NCBI GenBank assembly: GCA_965227945.1
Contig: CBDDGQ010000006.1
Location: 2,914,001-2,978,000, forward strand
Direction of reading: 5' to 3'
Length of the DNA: 64,000 nucleotides
From: Azorhizobium sp965227945
GTDB taxonomy: Bacteria; Pseudomonadota; Alphaproteobacteria; Rhizobiales; Xanthobacteraceae
The notes under the pieces are model-generated. The model made no database searches. It had not been told where the DNA came from and saw only the letters and a list, made by a program, of their open reading frames with translations. Each line of letters begins with the position of its first letter. Position 1 is the stretch's first letter. Both the position numbers and the translations under genes were made by a program. Of the stretch, positions 8,138-18,537 are shown piece after piece.

Positions 8138-8830
8138 GTGCTGACGCTCTATTCCACCCAATCGTCCGGGAATTCCTACAAGGTGCGGCTGCTGCTGGCC
8201 AAGCTGGGGCTGGCCTTCCGGAAGGTGGAAGTGGACATCTTCGCGGGGGAGAATCGCACCCCCGAATTCCTGCAGCGCAATCCGGAAGGCCGGGTGCCGC
8301 TGCTGGAGATCGAGAGCGGGCATGTGCTGGCCGAATCCAACGCCATCCTGTTCTATCTGGCGGAGGGCACCCCCTTCCTGCCGGCTGACGCGGTGGGCCG
8401 GGCGGAGACCCTGCGCTGGATGTTCTTCGAGCAGAACAATCATGAGCCCGGCATCGCCCAGGCGCGCTTCTGGCTGCGCCAGGTGCGCGGCGGGCGCGAC
8501 CTGCGCACCCATGACGTGGATCGCTGGATGGAAGAGGGCTACGGCGCCTTGCGGGTGATGGAGCGCCATCTGACCCGGCGGGACTTCTTTGTCGGTGACA
8601 TCCTGACCATTGCCGACATCGCCCTGTTTGCGCACACCGACATCGCCCATGAGGGCGATTTCGACCTGAGCGGCCTGCCCGCGGTGCGCCGGTGGCTGGA
8701 CCGTGTGGTGGCACACAAGGGCCATGTGGACATGTCGTGGGAGCCGTCCGGGGCCGTGGCGGGTTCGTCGACGGGTCCGTTGACGGCCATGGGGCCTGTG
8801 AATTCCGGGATCAAGCTCTCGCCGGCGTGA
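8138..8830 (+). CDS. Glutathione S-transferase family protein
   Basis: A 230-residue GST. The N-terminal half begins L-T-L-Y-S-T-Q-S-S-G-N-S-Y-K-V-R, with the candidate catalytic serine/asparagine near residues 8-11. N-P-E-G-R-V-P-L-L-E (about 48-57) holds the cis-proline, followed by E-S-N-A-I-L (about 67-72). The helical half contains the N-capping 'TIADIALFAH' motif (about 156-165). The frame opens at 8054, but GTG 8138 is preferred because the family N-terminus begins there and CAGGA lies 7 bases before it. The last about 30 residues (G-A-V-A-G-S-S...) extend past the usual fold. Detoxification by glutathione transfer is likely; the substrate is unknown. Confidence 0.87.
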   Translation: MLTLYSTQSSGNSYKVRLLLAKLGLAFRKVEVDIFAGENRTPEFLQRNPEGRVPLLEIESGHVLAESNAILFYLAEGTPFLPADAVGRAETLRWMFFEQNNHEPGIAQARFWLRQVRGGRDLRTHDVDRWMEEGYGALRVMERHLTRRDFFVGDILTIADIALFAHTDIAHEGDFDLSGLPAVRRWLDRVVAHKGHVDMSWEPSGAVAGSSTGPLTAMGPVNSGIKLSPA

Positions 8831-9008
8831 TCCCTGTCATCAAAGCGCCACAGTTGATCGCGGGTGCGACGCGGCGGTGCCACAATCTCATCGTGCCGCA
8901 GGTGCAACTTTTGAGGAGTCGAAGGAAACGATTCGCGCCCGTCCGCCGTTAGAGACGTGGGAATCCATCAGCGGCGGTGTGCCGCGTGTGAGAGTAGCGA
9001 GACGACGC

Positions 9009-9359
9009 ATGTCCGAGTTTCGTGATTTCGAGCTTCAGCAGTTCGGCCCGTCCGTGGCAGACCCGCAAATGCTGGCCCGCGCGGTGAAGAAGCACAAATT
9101 GGGCGACGCAATGGCACAAATTGCCATCACCATCGTCTTGATGTTGGCCATTTGCGCTGTCACCTTCGTACTGAGCATGGACCGAGCCGCTGCGGCCGGT
9201 CTGCATGATCCGGAGGGAATTGTGGTGTCCACCTCGCTCATTGCCATTCTTGCGCTCGCGGCTGCGGCCGGCGCGGCGTTGCTGGCCCAGATGCGCCGGT
9301 CGCGCCCGGTCCTGGTTCCGGTTCGCGTGAGGACCCGCCGGGACCCCCGGCAGGGCTGA
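9009..9359 (+). CDS. Small two-helix membrane protein
   Basis: A 116-residue protein with no family I recognise. After a polar N-terminus (about 1-33), two hydrophobic stretches are clear, about residues 36-57 ('AQIAITIVLMLAICAVTFVL') and 74-96 ('STSLIAILALAAAAGAALLA'). A basic tail (R-R-S-R-P-V-L-V-P-V-R-V-R-T-R-R) probably faces the cytoplasm. The ATG at 9009 gives a compact protein; no strong ribosome site is visible. It ends 4 bases before the end of the convergent DMT gene. Confidence 0.6.
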   Translation: MSEFRDFELQQFGPSVADPQMLARAVKKHKLGDAMAQIAITIVLMLAICAVTFVLSMDRAAAAGLHDPEGIVVSTSLIAILALAAAAGAALLAQMRRSRPVLVPVRVRTRRDPRQG

Positions 9360-9363
9360 CGTA

Positions 9364-9714
9364 TCAGAACTTGTGAAAGATGAAGAAAGCGCCGCCGGCA
9401 ATGAAAGCAAAGCCGACGGCGTGGTTCCAGCCCAACGGCTCTTTCAAGTACAGCACCGAGAATCCGGCGAAGACCAGTAGGGTGATGACTTCCTGCATGG
9501 TCTTGAGTTGTGCCGTCGAATAGGCTTCCGAGCCGAACCGGTTTGCTGGCACAGCCAAGCAATATTCGAAAAATGCGATGCCCCAGCTGGCCACGATGGC
9601 CAGGAGGAGAGGCGACGCCTTGTATTTGAGATGGCCATACCACGCGAAGGTCATGAAGACGTTCGACGCCACCAACAGCAGGATCGGCAGGACTGCGGGC
9701 ACGAAATTGGGCAT
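9364..9714 (-). CDS. DMT-type small membrane protein (DUF486 family)
   Basis: A 116-residue protein with four predicted membrane helices, fitting the DUF486 family of small drug/metabolite-type proteins. Visible family features are 'LLLVASNVFMTFAWYGHLK' near the start, 'FEYCLAVPANR' in the middle, and 'LKTMQEVITLLVF' followed by 'WNHAVGFAFI' at the end. Four-helix members are presumed dimers; no substrate is established. ATG 9714 was chosen because the first membrane segment follows at once and GAAGG lies about 7 bases upstream. It converges on the small membrane protein gene. Confidence 0.85.
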   Translation of the reverse strand: MPNFVPAVLPILLLVASNVFMTFAWYGHLKYKASPLLLAIVASWGIAFFEYCLAVPANRFGSEAYSTAQLKTMQEVITLLVFAGFSVLYLKEPLGWNHAVGFAFIAGGAFFIFHKF

Positions 9715-9890
9715 GGGCGCCTTCACCGGGACAGGGGGCAGGGGATCGACTGGCGATCGAGCGGAAGCACTTGGCGGGCGGATGTGGCAGCACGGAGGCT
9801 GGATCTTCCGTCGAAAACCGGCTTCAACGCGCGAGCCAGGAAAAAGTTTCAACCATTCTGGTGCCAATGGCGAATGGAGCCCCGCCTCCC

Positions 9891-10220
9891 ATGCAGATGA
9901 CCGGCATCCCCTTCGGAACCACCGACTGGTCCGCCATCCCCGCCACGGATCATGCAGGGGAAGTCGGCGTTGCCCAGTGGCGGACCCAGCATTTCGGCGA
10001 CATTCGGGTGCGCATGGTGGACTACTCCCCAGGCTATGTGGCGGATCACTGGTGCGTGAAGGGCCACATCCTGCTGTGCCTGTCCGGCGCGCTTCACACC
10101 ACCCTGGCAGATGGACGGGTCTTCACCCTGACCCCCGGCATGAGCTACCAAGTGGCCGATCAGGCGGAACCGCATCGCTCGCACACCGCCATCGGTGCCC
10201 GGCTGTTCATCGTCGACTAG
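9891..10220 (+). CDS. DHCW-motif cupin-fold protein
   Basis: A 109-residue single-domain cupin. The diagnostic D-H-W-C-V-K-G-H segment (about residues 51-58) holds the two histidines expected in cupin motif 1. A second half with 'GMSYQVAD' and 'PHRSHT' (about 80-97) supplies further histidines. The family is small and conserved, but its reaction is not known to me; metal binding is likely. The start at 9891 (M-Q-M-T-G-I-P-F-G-T-T-D-W) follows the family start; M at 9897 is the alternative. GGAG lies 11 bases upstream, a little far. Confidence 0.82.
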   Translation: MQMTGIPFGTTDWSAIPATDHAGEVGVAQWRTQHFGDIRVRMVDYSPGYVADHWCVKGHILLCLSGALHTTLADGRVFTLTPGMSYQVADQAEPHRSHTAIGARLFIVD

Positions 10221-10261
10221 TCCCGGCCTTAATCCCCAAACGTTGATGTCTGGAGGCGCGC

Positions 10262-10648
10262 ATGAAGTCCCTGCTTGCGGCTGGTCTGCTCCTGGTGGCC
10301 GTGTCCGGCGCCGCAGGTGCCGCCAGCTTTGATCCGCCCTGGTATGACGCGGAATATAAGACCTGCGATCAGGACACCACGCCGGAAATCGTCGCCTGCG
10401 TCAGCGGCAAGGCGAAGGCGTGGCAGGGGCGTTTGGATGCGGCGCTGAAGTCCCTGTTGGCGAACCAGCGGCCGGCCCAGCAGGATCGCCTGAAGGCTGC
10501 GCAAAAGGCCTGGATGTCCTACCGTGATGCCAATTGCGCCTATTATGCCAACGGGGAAGGCACCATCGCCCGCATCGAGGCCGCGGAATGCCAGCGGGTT
10601 CTGACCCAGCAGCGGGCGCGCGAACTGGAGCAGGCGCTGCAGCCCTGA
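10262..10648 (+). CDS. Exported LprI-like (DUF1311) protein
   Basis: A 128-residue protein with a signal peptide (M-K-S-L-L-A-A-G..., cut near A-G-A-A-S). The mature part has four cysteines and the 'LKAAQKAWMSYRDANCAYYA' pattern (about 80-99), typical of the lysozyme-inhibitor LprI-like domain. Family members are small, helical and periplasmic; some bind lysozyme. Whether this one does is inference. TCTGGAGGCG lies directly upstream, with GGAG 7 bases before the ATG. It follows the cupin gene by 41 bases and may share its transcript. Confidence 0.85.
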   Translation: MKSLLAAGLLLVAVSGAAGAASFDPPWYDAEYKTCDQDTTPEIVACVSGKAKAWQGRLDAALKSLLANQRPAQQDRLKAAQKAWMSYRDANCAYYANGEGTIARIEAAECQRVLTQQRARELEQALQP

Positions 10649-10746
10649 TCTGCTGACGCCCTTCGGGATGGCAGAGACGGCGGCCAGGATGACTTCTCGC
10701 CGCCGGGTCCCTTCCCAGTCGGCGGTGTCAGCCCCATATTGCGAGC

Positions 10747-13416
<2,670 letters not shown>

Positions 13417-13592
13417 GGCGCCGCGTGCGGCGATGGCGTCTCCGGCCGGCATCAAGCCATCCGAGGGGCCGTGGTCGGCCGGTTGGGCGATGCCTCTAGC
13501 GGCGGGCGTCGTCAGCCGGTCATGCGGCGGTTCTACCTATCCGGATCCAATCTCAGCGGAAACCTTGCGCTGCCGGATCTCGGGAGGTGAGC

Positions 13593-15857
13593 GTGGTCGA
13601 ATCCGACACGCATGTCGAAGGTCGCAGGTTCAGCCGCTTCTTCTGGATCAACTTCCCGATTTTCGTCTGCATTGTGATCTCCGCCGCGACTGCAATCGCG
13701 ATCTATAATTATTCATTTTACTATTACAGTCATGCCAAGGCCCAGGCGATTTCGCGCGCGCAAGAGACGATCCGGCGCGTGGCGATGGATGTAACCCAGG
13801 TCTTCTATTCTTACGACAGCATTCTGAAATCTTCGATCGCCCTGCTGGGGGACGATGCCATTGCAACGCTATCGGAGCCGACCAAGAACCGGCTGATGGG
13901 GCGTATGGTCAGCCAGTTCCCCTATGTGGCCTCCATCGTCTTCCTGGACGGCGCTGGCGCTGTGCAGATCTCCTCCGGTGGCGAAGGGCTGGCGCAGCGA
14001 AGCTATGCCTTGGAGGATTTCTTCCGCGAGCAGGTCAGCGGCGCCCTCGTGGGTCCCTTTCTGGCCTTCAGCGTGGGCACCTGGTTTGATCGGCCGGACT
14101 ACCAGATCGCGATCAGCCGCCGCATGACCTATGACGGTCAGTTCAAGGGCGTGGGGGTGGCGTTCATTCGCCTCAGCGATTTCCGCGACCAGTTCACCAA
14201 CATCAATATCGATGCGGGGAACATGATCGCCCTCATGCACGAGAGCGGTCATGTGCTCACCCGCCGTCCCTCCAAGGACGGACGCGGCGATTTCGGTGAC
14301 GAACTGCCGAAGGCCGACCGGGAGCGCCTCGCCACCGCCAGCGAGGGCACGTTCGTCGCCACCTCGCCGGTGGACGGTCGCACCCGCTTGTTCGTGTTTC
14401 AGCACCTGCCCGACTGGCCGCTGGAGCTGGTGTTCGGCGTGCCGGTCTCGGTGGTCGATGGCGAGTGGCGCCATCGCATGTCGCTGACCGGCACGGGGGC
14501 GGCGCTTGTCTGCGCGATCTTGCTGTTTTTGAGCCTGCGGCTGCGCCGCGAACGCATCCGCCGGGTGGACGCAGAAGACCAACTGGCCCTTCTGTCCATG
14601 ACGGATTTTCTCACCGGGCTGCCCAACCGCCGTCGCTTCGACGAGGTGATCCAGCGCGAATATCGCCGGGCGCAACGCACCGATGCCTGGCTTTCGGTGG
14701 CGATCATCGACGCCGATCGATTCAAGGCGCTGAATGACCATTTCGGGCATGCGGCCGGCGACGAGACCCTGAAGATGATCGCCAACGCCATCGCCCACAA
14801 TGCGCGCCGCGCCACCGACCTCGCGGCCCGTCTGGGCGGCGAGGAGTTTGCGCTGGTGCTGCCCGACACCTCCGCCGCCGCAGCCTTCGAAATCGTCGAA
14901 CGGATCCGCCGCACTATGGAGGATCATCTCAGGCGAGAAGCGGGTCCGCCGTGCACGACCATCAGCGCCGGCATCGCCTGCACGAAAGACCGCCCGGCGC
15001 CGGCCAGTGTGGACGCCCTGATCGAGGCGGCCGATCAGGCGCTCTATCGGGCCAAGCACGGGGGCCGCAATCGGACCGAACTGTCGACGGCGGTGTCGCC
15101 CGTTCCGGTCGCGGCAACGGAGCCCACCCCAGATCCGGACCCAAGGCCCGGTTCTTGCCTGTCTGACGGTCTCGACGCCAGCGCGTCGGACACCCGACAG
15201 GGGAGGCATACGATGGCAGATGCCGCACGCGACGCCGACCGCTCGGGCGCGCCGCAGGCCGAGGGGACGCCGGTCGGGAAAGCTGCGTCGCCGCGAATTC
15301 TGGCCTTAACCGGCGCCGACCGCGAAGCGATCCAGGCGCTGCTGGCGGCTGCCGCCGCCGCGTTTCGCGCCGCCGGGTATCGGGTCATCGGGGTGATCGA
15401 GGAGATCGAACCGAACAGCACGCAAGTGGCATTGCGGGATCTGGCCAGCGGGAGCGCCCATCCGTTGACCCAGGACCTGGGGTCGGGCTCTGCCGGCTGC
15501 AGCCTCGATGCGGCCGGCCTCGCAGCCGCCTGCGGGGAGGTGGAGGCGGCCATTGGCGCTGTGGTGGCTGCCGGCGCGGACCCATCAGGCACGGTGGTGA
15601 TCCTGAGCAAGTTCGGTCGCCAGGAGGCCGAAGGGCGCGGTTTGACCCACGCATTCCATGCGGCCGTGGCGGCGGATCTGCCCATCCTGACCTCCGTGTC
15701 TCCGACGGTCGCGGCGGCATGGGCGACGTTTGCCGGAGACCTGGCCGGGATCGCGCCCGTCGAGTTGAGCGCCGTGGAGGCCTGGGGTTGCGCCCTGAGG
15801 ACGCCATCGGAACCCACGCGCGCCCCGGACCGTGCCCTCGTGGCCTCAATGGGATGA
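13593..15857 (+). CDS. Membrane diguanylate cyclase fused to a C-terminal DUF2478 domain
   Basis: A 754-residue fusion. It has TM1 (about 18-38), a periplasmic Cache-like sensor region (about 40-290), TM2 (about 297-314) and a GGDEF domain with G-G-E-E-F at 415-419. R-A-T-D, five residues earlier, is an intact inhibitory I-site, so it should make cyclic di-GMP from GTP with feedback control. After a Pro/Thr-rich linker (about 490-540), residues about 560-735 match DUF2478: 'LTQDLGSGSAGCSLD', 'LSKFGRQEAEGRGL' and 'AAWATFAGDL'. Stand-alone DUF2478 proteins are linked to molybdenum or nitrogen-fixation loci. I know of no such fusion. GTG 13593 is preferred because GGAGG lies 5 bases upstream. 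A strong internal ribosome site lies before Met at 15213, so DUF2478 may also be made alone. Confidence 0.88.
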   Translation: MVESDTHVEGRRFSRFFWINFPIFVCIVISAATAIAIYNYSFYYYSHAKAQAISRAQETIRRVAMDVTQVFYSYDSILKSSIALLGDDAIATLSEPTKNRLMGRMVSQFPYVASIVFLDGAGAVQISSGGEGLAQRSYALEDFFREQVSGALVGPFLAFSVGTWFDRPDYQIAISRRMTYDGQFKGVGVAFIRLSDFRDQFTNINIDAGNMIALMHESGHVLTRRPSKDGRGDFGDELPKADRERLATASEGTFVATSPVDGRTRLFVFQHLPDWPLELVFGVPVSVVDGEWRHRMSLTGTGAALVCAILLFLSLRLRRERIRRVDAEDQLALLSMTDFLTGLPNRRRFDEVIQREYRRAQRTDAWLSVAIIDADRFKALNDHFGHAAGDETLKMIANAIAHNARRATDLAARLGGEEFALVLPDTSAAAAFEIVERIRRTMEDHLRREAGPPCTTISAGIACTKDRPAPASVDALIEAADQALYRAKHGGRNRTELSTAVSPVPVAATEPTPDPDPRPGSCLSDGLDASASDTRQGRHTMADAARDADRSGAPQAEGTPVGKAASPRILALTGADREAIQALLAAAAAAFRAAGYRVIGVIEEIEPNSTQVALRDLASGSAHPLTQDLGSGSAGCSLDAAGLAAACGEVEAAIGAVVAAGADPSGTVVILSKFGRQEAEGRGLTHAFHAAVAADLPILTSVSPTVAAAWATFAGDLAGIAPVELSAVEAWGCALRTPSEPTRAPDRALVASMG
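15199..15215 (+). promoter_or_regulatory. Internal ribosome binding site and ATG for the DUF2478 domain
   Basis: AGGGGAGG at 15199-15206 lies 6 bases before an in-frame ATG at 15213, within the linker of the cyclase-DUF2478 gene. The preceding bases hold a CCTGTC...GACAGG inverted repeat. The arrangement looks like an old intergenic spacer now translated, and would allow separate production of a DUF2478 protein of about 214 residues. Confidence 0.5.
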
Positions 15858-15861
15858 GGGC

Positions 15862-16275
15862 TTATGGAACCAGGTAATGTTCCGCCCATTGCTGGGTCGG
15901 CACCACGGCGCCGAGGCTATATTGGAAGCTGCTGACCCCCATGCCCGCATCGGTGGTCTGGCAGACGTAGGAGAGGTGGTACCATTTCCCCGCGCTGCGC
16001 ACGGCGGCGCCGGGCGCTTCGACCTTGCCGTCCTGCGCGACCGTATCGGCGAAGGCATAGGCCACCAGTTCGTCCGGCCGCAGCCCCTTATGTTCCCGGC
16101 TGATGAGGCCCATGGCGCGGGCATTGCACCGCTGCTCCATCCGCGCGCGCGGCGCCAGCTTCAGCATCTGCGCGGTGTCGGAGGCGGCAAGCGCGGGCGG
16201 CGCACCAAGGGCTGTGGCCAGAAGAAACAGGATTGGGAGACGGGAGAATGGTGTCACCGGGGCGGGGCCTTCCAT
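15862..16275 (-). CDS. Exported DUF930 domain protein
   Basis: A 137-residue protein with a signal peptide (hydrophobic 'PILFLLATALGAPPALA', cut near residue 30). The rest follows the DUF930 pattern closely: 'MLKLAPRARMEQRCNARAMG', 'REHKGLRPDELVAYAF', 'WYHLSYVC' and the end E-H-Y-L-V-P. Two cysteines may form a disulfide. Function is unknown; the family is largely limited to alphaproteobacteria and periplasmic. No good Shine-Dalgarno precedes ATG 16275. Its stop lies 4 bases from the end of the convergent cyclase gene, leaving no room for a normal terminator between them. Confidence 0.85.
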   Translation of the reverse strand: MEGPAPVTPFSRLPILFLLATALGAPPALAASDTAQMLKLAPRARMEQRCNARAMGLISREHKGLRPDELVAYAFADTVAQDGKVEAPGAAVRSAGKWYHLSYVCQTTDAGMGVSSFQYSLGAVVPTQQWAEHYLVP

Positions 16276-16399
16276 AGTGCGGGGACCTCGCTAGACACGC
16301 TTCGTGTGGCGGTCCTGGGGCTAACGGAACGTCAGTAGGGTCCAGTCGCCGACACGACCGCGTGCGCTCGTCCTCTCCCGGCTGTCCGCTGAAACGCCA

Positions 16400-16425
16400 A
16401 CGGCCGACGCATGGGCGCCGGCCGT
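16400..16425 (-). terminator. Hairpin downstream of the DEAD-box helicase gene
   Basis: A 7-bp GC-rich stem, ACGGCCG (16400-16406) with CGGCCGT (16419-16425), lies just after the helicase stop at 16449. It is a plausible rho-independent type terminator, without a T run. Confidence 0.45.
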
Positions 16426-16448
16426 GGTCGATGTGGTTCAGTCGGTGC

Positions 16449-18320
16449 TCAGCCGCGCGGGCGCATCTTGCCCTTGGTCACCTTGCGCGGTCCACGCGGC
16501 GCGAAATCGCCGGACGGGCCAGTGTCCCGCGGGGCCGCTTTGGCGGCGGGCTTGCCGGGGCCGGTGGGGCTCCAGCCGCGCACCGGCGCATTGGGGCCGC
16601 CGCTCTTGCTGCCGGCGGCCTTGCCGCGCGCGCCAGGGCCTTTCCCGAAGGCGCCCTTGACCGGCGGCCGGCGGGTGTCAGCCGAGCCGGCGCCGGAGCC
16701 ATCGTGAGGCTCGATCACATAGTCGCCGCCTTCGGTGGCGCGGGCGGAGAGCAGGAAAGCTTCCGCCGTGCCGGCAGAGACTTCGAACAAGGTCTCATTG
16801 TCGAAGATGCGGATCGCGCCAATGTCGGCCTTGGTCAGGCCGCCACGGCGGCAGATGAGCGGCAGCAGCCACTTGGGATCAGCATTCTTGCGGCGACCCA
16901 CTGCAATCCGGAACCAGGAGCCGCTGCCGCCCATGGGGCCGCCATATTGCTGCTCGCTGCGGCCACGGGGGGCCTCGTCGCGGCCCGGCTCGCGCCGGCC
17001 ACGGCCTTCGCCGGGATCGCTCACCTCTTCCGGGGCGGGCAGGCGGGCGCGATAGAGGCGCACCAAGGCCGCCGACAGTTCCTGCGGGGAATATTGCGCC
17101 AGCAGCGCCTCGGCCATGGTGCCGTCTTCCGGTGCGGAGGGCTCGGTCAGCAGCGGGTCGGAGAGCATGCGCTCCTGGTCGAGGACGCGGATCTCGTCCG
17201 CGGTGGGCGGTCCGCTCCAGGAGACCACCACCCGGGCTTCGGAAATCAGATTGTCGGCCTTGCGGCGGCGGGCGGGGGGCACCAGCAGGACGCTGACGCC
17301 CTTGCGGCCGGCGCGACCGGTGCGGCCGGAGCGATGCTGGAGGCTTTCCGCGTCGTGCGGCAGTTCCGCATGGATGACGAGGCCAAGGCCGGGCAGATCG
17401 ATGCCACGGGCCGCCACGTCGGTGGCGACGCAGACGCGGGCGCGGCCATCGCGCAGGGCCTGGAGCGCCAGGTTGCGCTCGTTCTGGCCCAGTTCGCCCG
17501 AAAGGGCGACGGCGGCGAAGCCGCGCTCCTGCAAGGTGGCGGTCAGGTGGCGCACGCTTTCGCGGGTGTTGCAGAACACGATGGCGCCGGGGGCTTCAAA
17601 GAAGCGCAGCAGATTGACCACTGCATGCTCGAACTCGCGCGGCGCCACGCGGACGGCGCGGTACTCGATGTCGGCGTGACCGCCGGCTGGCGTCTGCACC
17701 TGGATGCGGAAGGCATCTCGCTGATAGCGCTTGGCGAGACCGACGATGTCGCGGGGCAGGGTTGCCGAGAACAGCAGCGTGCGCCGCTCTTCAGGCGTGG
17801 ATTCGAGAATGAATTCCAGGTCCTCGCGGAACCCCAGGTCCAGCATCTCGTCGGCTTCGTCCAGCACCACAGCCTGGAGGCCGGACATGTCGAGGCGGTT
17901 GCGTTCCAGATGGTCGCGCAGCCGGCCTGGCGTGCCGACCACCACATGGGCGCCGTCGCTGAGCTGGCGTCGTTCGCGCTGCGGATCCATGCCACCGACG
18001 CAGGAGATGATCCGGCCGCCGGCTTCCGCATAAAGCCAGGTCAGTTCGCGGTGGACCTGCAAGGCCAGTTCGCGGGTGGGGGCGATGATGAGGGCCAGCG
18101 GCGCCCCGGGCGGCGGCAGCCGCTCCCGGTCGCCCAGCAGGGTCTCGCCAATGGCCAGGCCATACGCCACGGTCTTGCCCGATCCGGTCTGGGCCGAGAC
18201 CAACAGATCGCGATCCTTGGCTTCCGGCGCGATGACCGCGCTCTGGACCGGGGTGGGTTCGTCATAATCATGGCCGGCAAGGGCACGGGCCAGGGCCGGG
18301 GAGGTCGTGGGAAAGGCCAC
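16449..18320 (-). CDS. DEAD-box ATP-dependent RNA helicase with DbpA-type RNA-binding domain
   Basis: A 623-residue helicase. Motifs in order are the Q-motif 'EPTPVQSAVI', motif I S-A-Q-T-G-S-G-K-T (about 43-51), Ib 'TPGRL', II D-E-A-D (about 150), III S-A-T, 'TDVAARGIDLPG' (motif V) and H-R-S-G-R-T-G-R-A-G (motif VI). A C-terminal 'SWFRIAVGRRKNADPKWLLP' region (about residues 475-550) is a DbpA-like RNA-binding fold, followed by a basic Gly/Pro/Lys-rich tail. DbpA relatives remodel 23S rRNA in ribosome assembly; a cold or ribosome role is likely. GTG 18320 was chosen because family proteins begin V/M-x-F-P-T-x-S-P-A-L, and AAGG lies 9 bases upstream; an upstream in-frame extension is poorly supported. 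Confidence 0.92.
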   Translation of the reverse strand: MAFPTTSPALARALAGHDYDEPTPVQSAVIAPEAKDRDLLVSAQTGSGKTVAYGLAIGETLLGDRERLPPPGAPLALIIAPTRELALQVHRELTWLYAEAGGRIISCVGGMDPQRERRQLSDGAHVVVGTPGRLRDHLERNRLDMSGLQAVVLDEADEMLDLGFREDLEFILESTPEERRTLLFSATLPRDIVGLAKRYQRDAFRIQVQTPAGGHADIEYRAVRVAPREFEHAVVNLLRFFEAPGAIVFCNTRESVRHLTATLQERGFAAVALSGELGQNERNLALQALRDGRARVCVATDVAARGIDLPGLGLVIHAELPHDAESLQHRSGRTGRAGRKGVSVLLVPPARRRKADNLISEARVVVSWSGPPTADEIRVLDQERMLSDPLLTEPSAPEDGTMAEALLAQYSPQELSAALVRLYRARLPAPEEVSDPGEGRGRREPGRDEAPRGRSEQQYGGPMGGSGSWFRIAVGRRKNADPKWLLPLICRRGGLTKADIGAIRIFDNETLFEVSAGTAEAFLLSARATEGGDYVIEPHDGSGAGSADTRRPPVKGAFGKGPGARGKAAGSKSGGPNAPVRGWSPTGPGKPAAKAAPRDTGPSGDFAPRGPRKVTKGKMRPRG

Positions 18321-18537
18321 GTTTGGGAACCTTGTTGGTCCCGGCGCAGGCGCCGAAGACGGGGAGCGGCGAAGGGGCGTCCGGCCGTAACAGCCGCTGC
18401 TCGCAAACCTGCGCTTGAATATCACATGTCTCATAGCGGGAAGATCATGGCGACGCCATGACCACGCGCGAATGGCTGGCATGTGCGGTAAGCGCGCGCG
18501 GACCCCTCTTCGGCCCGGATTGGCGCCGGCCCCCCGC

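Noticed and set aside
8925..8950. Fourth EcfG-like site (GAAAC-N17-CGTT) before the small membrane protein at 9009
   Set aside because: The -35 has a mismatch in GGAAC and the spacing differs from the other three. Too weak to list.
16362..18461. Long plus-strand frame across the DEAD-box helicase
   Set aside because: The helicase motifs on the minus strand are full and in order; the plus frame is composition driven.
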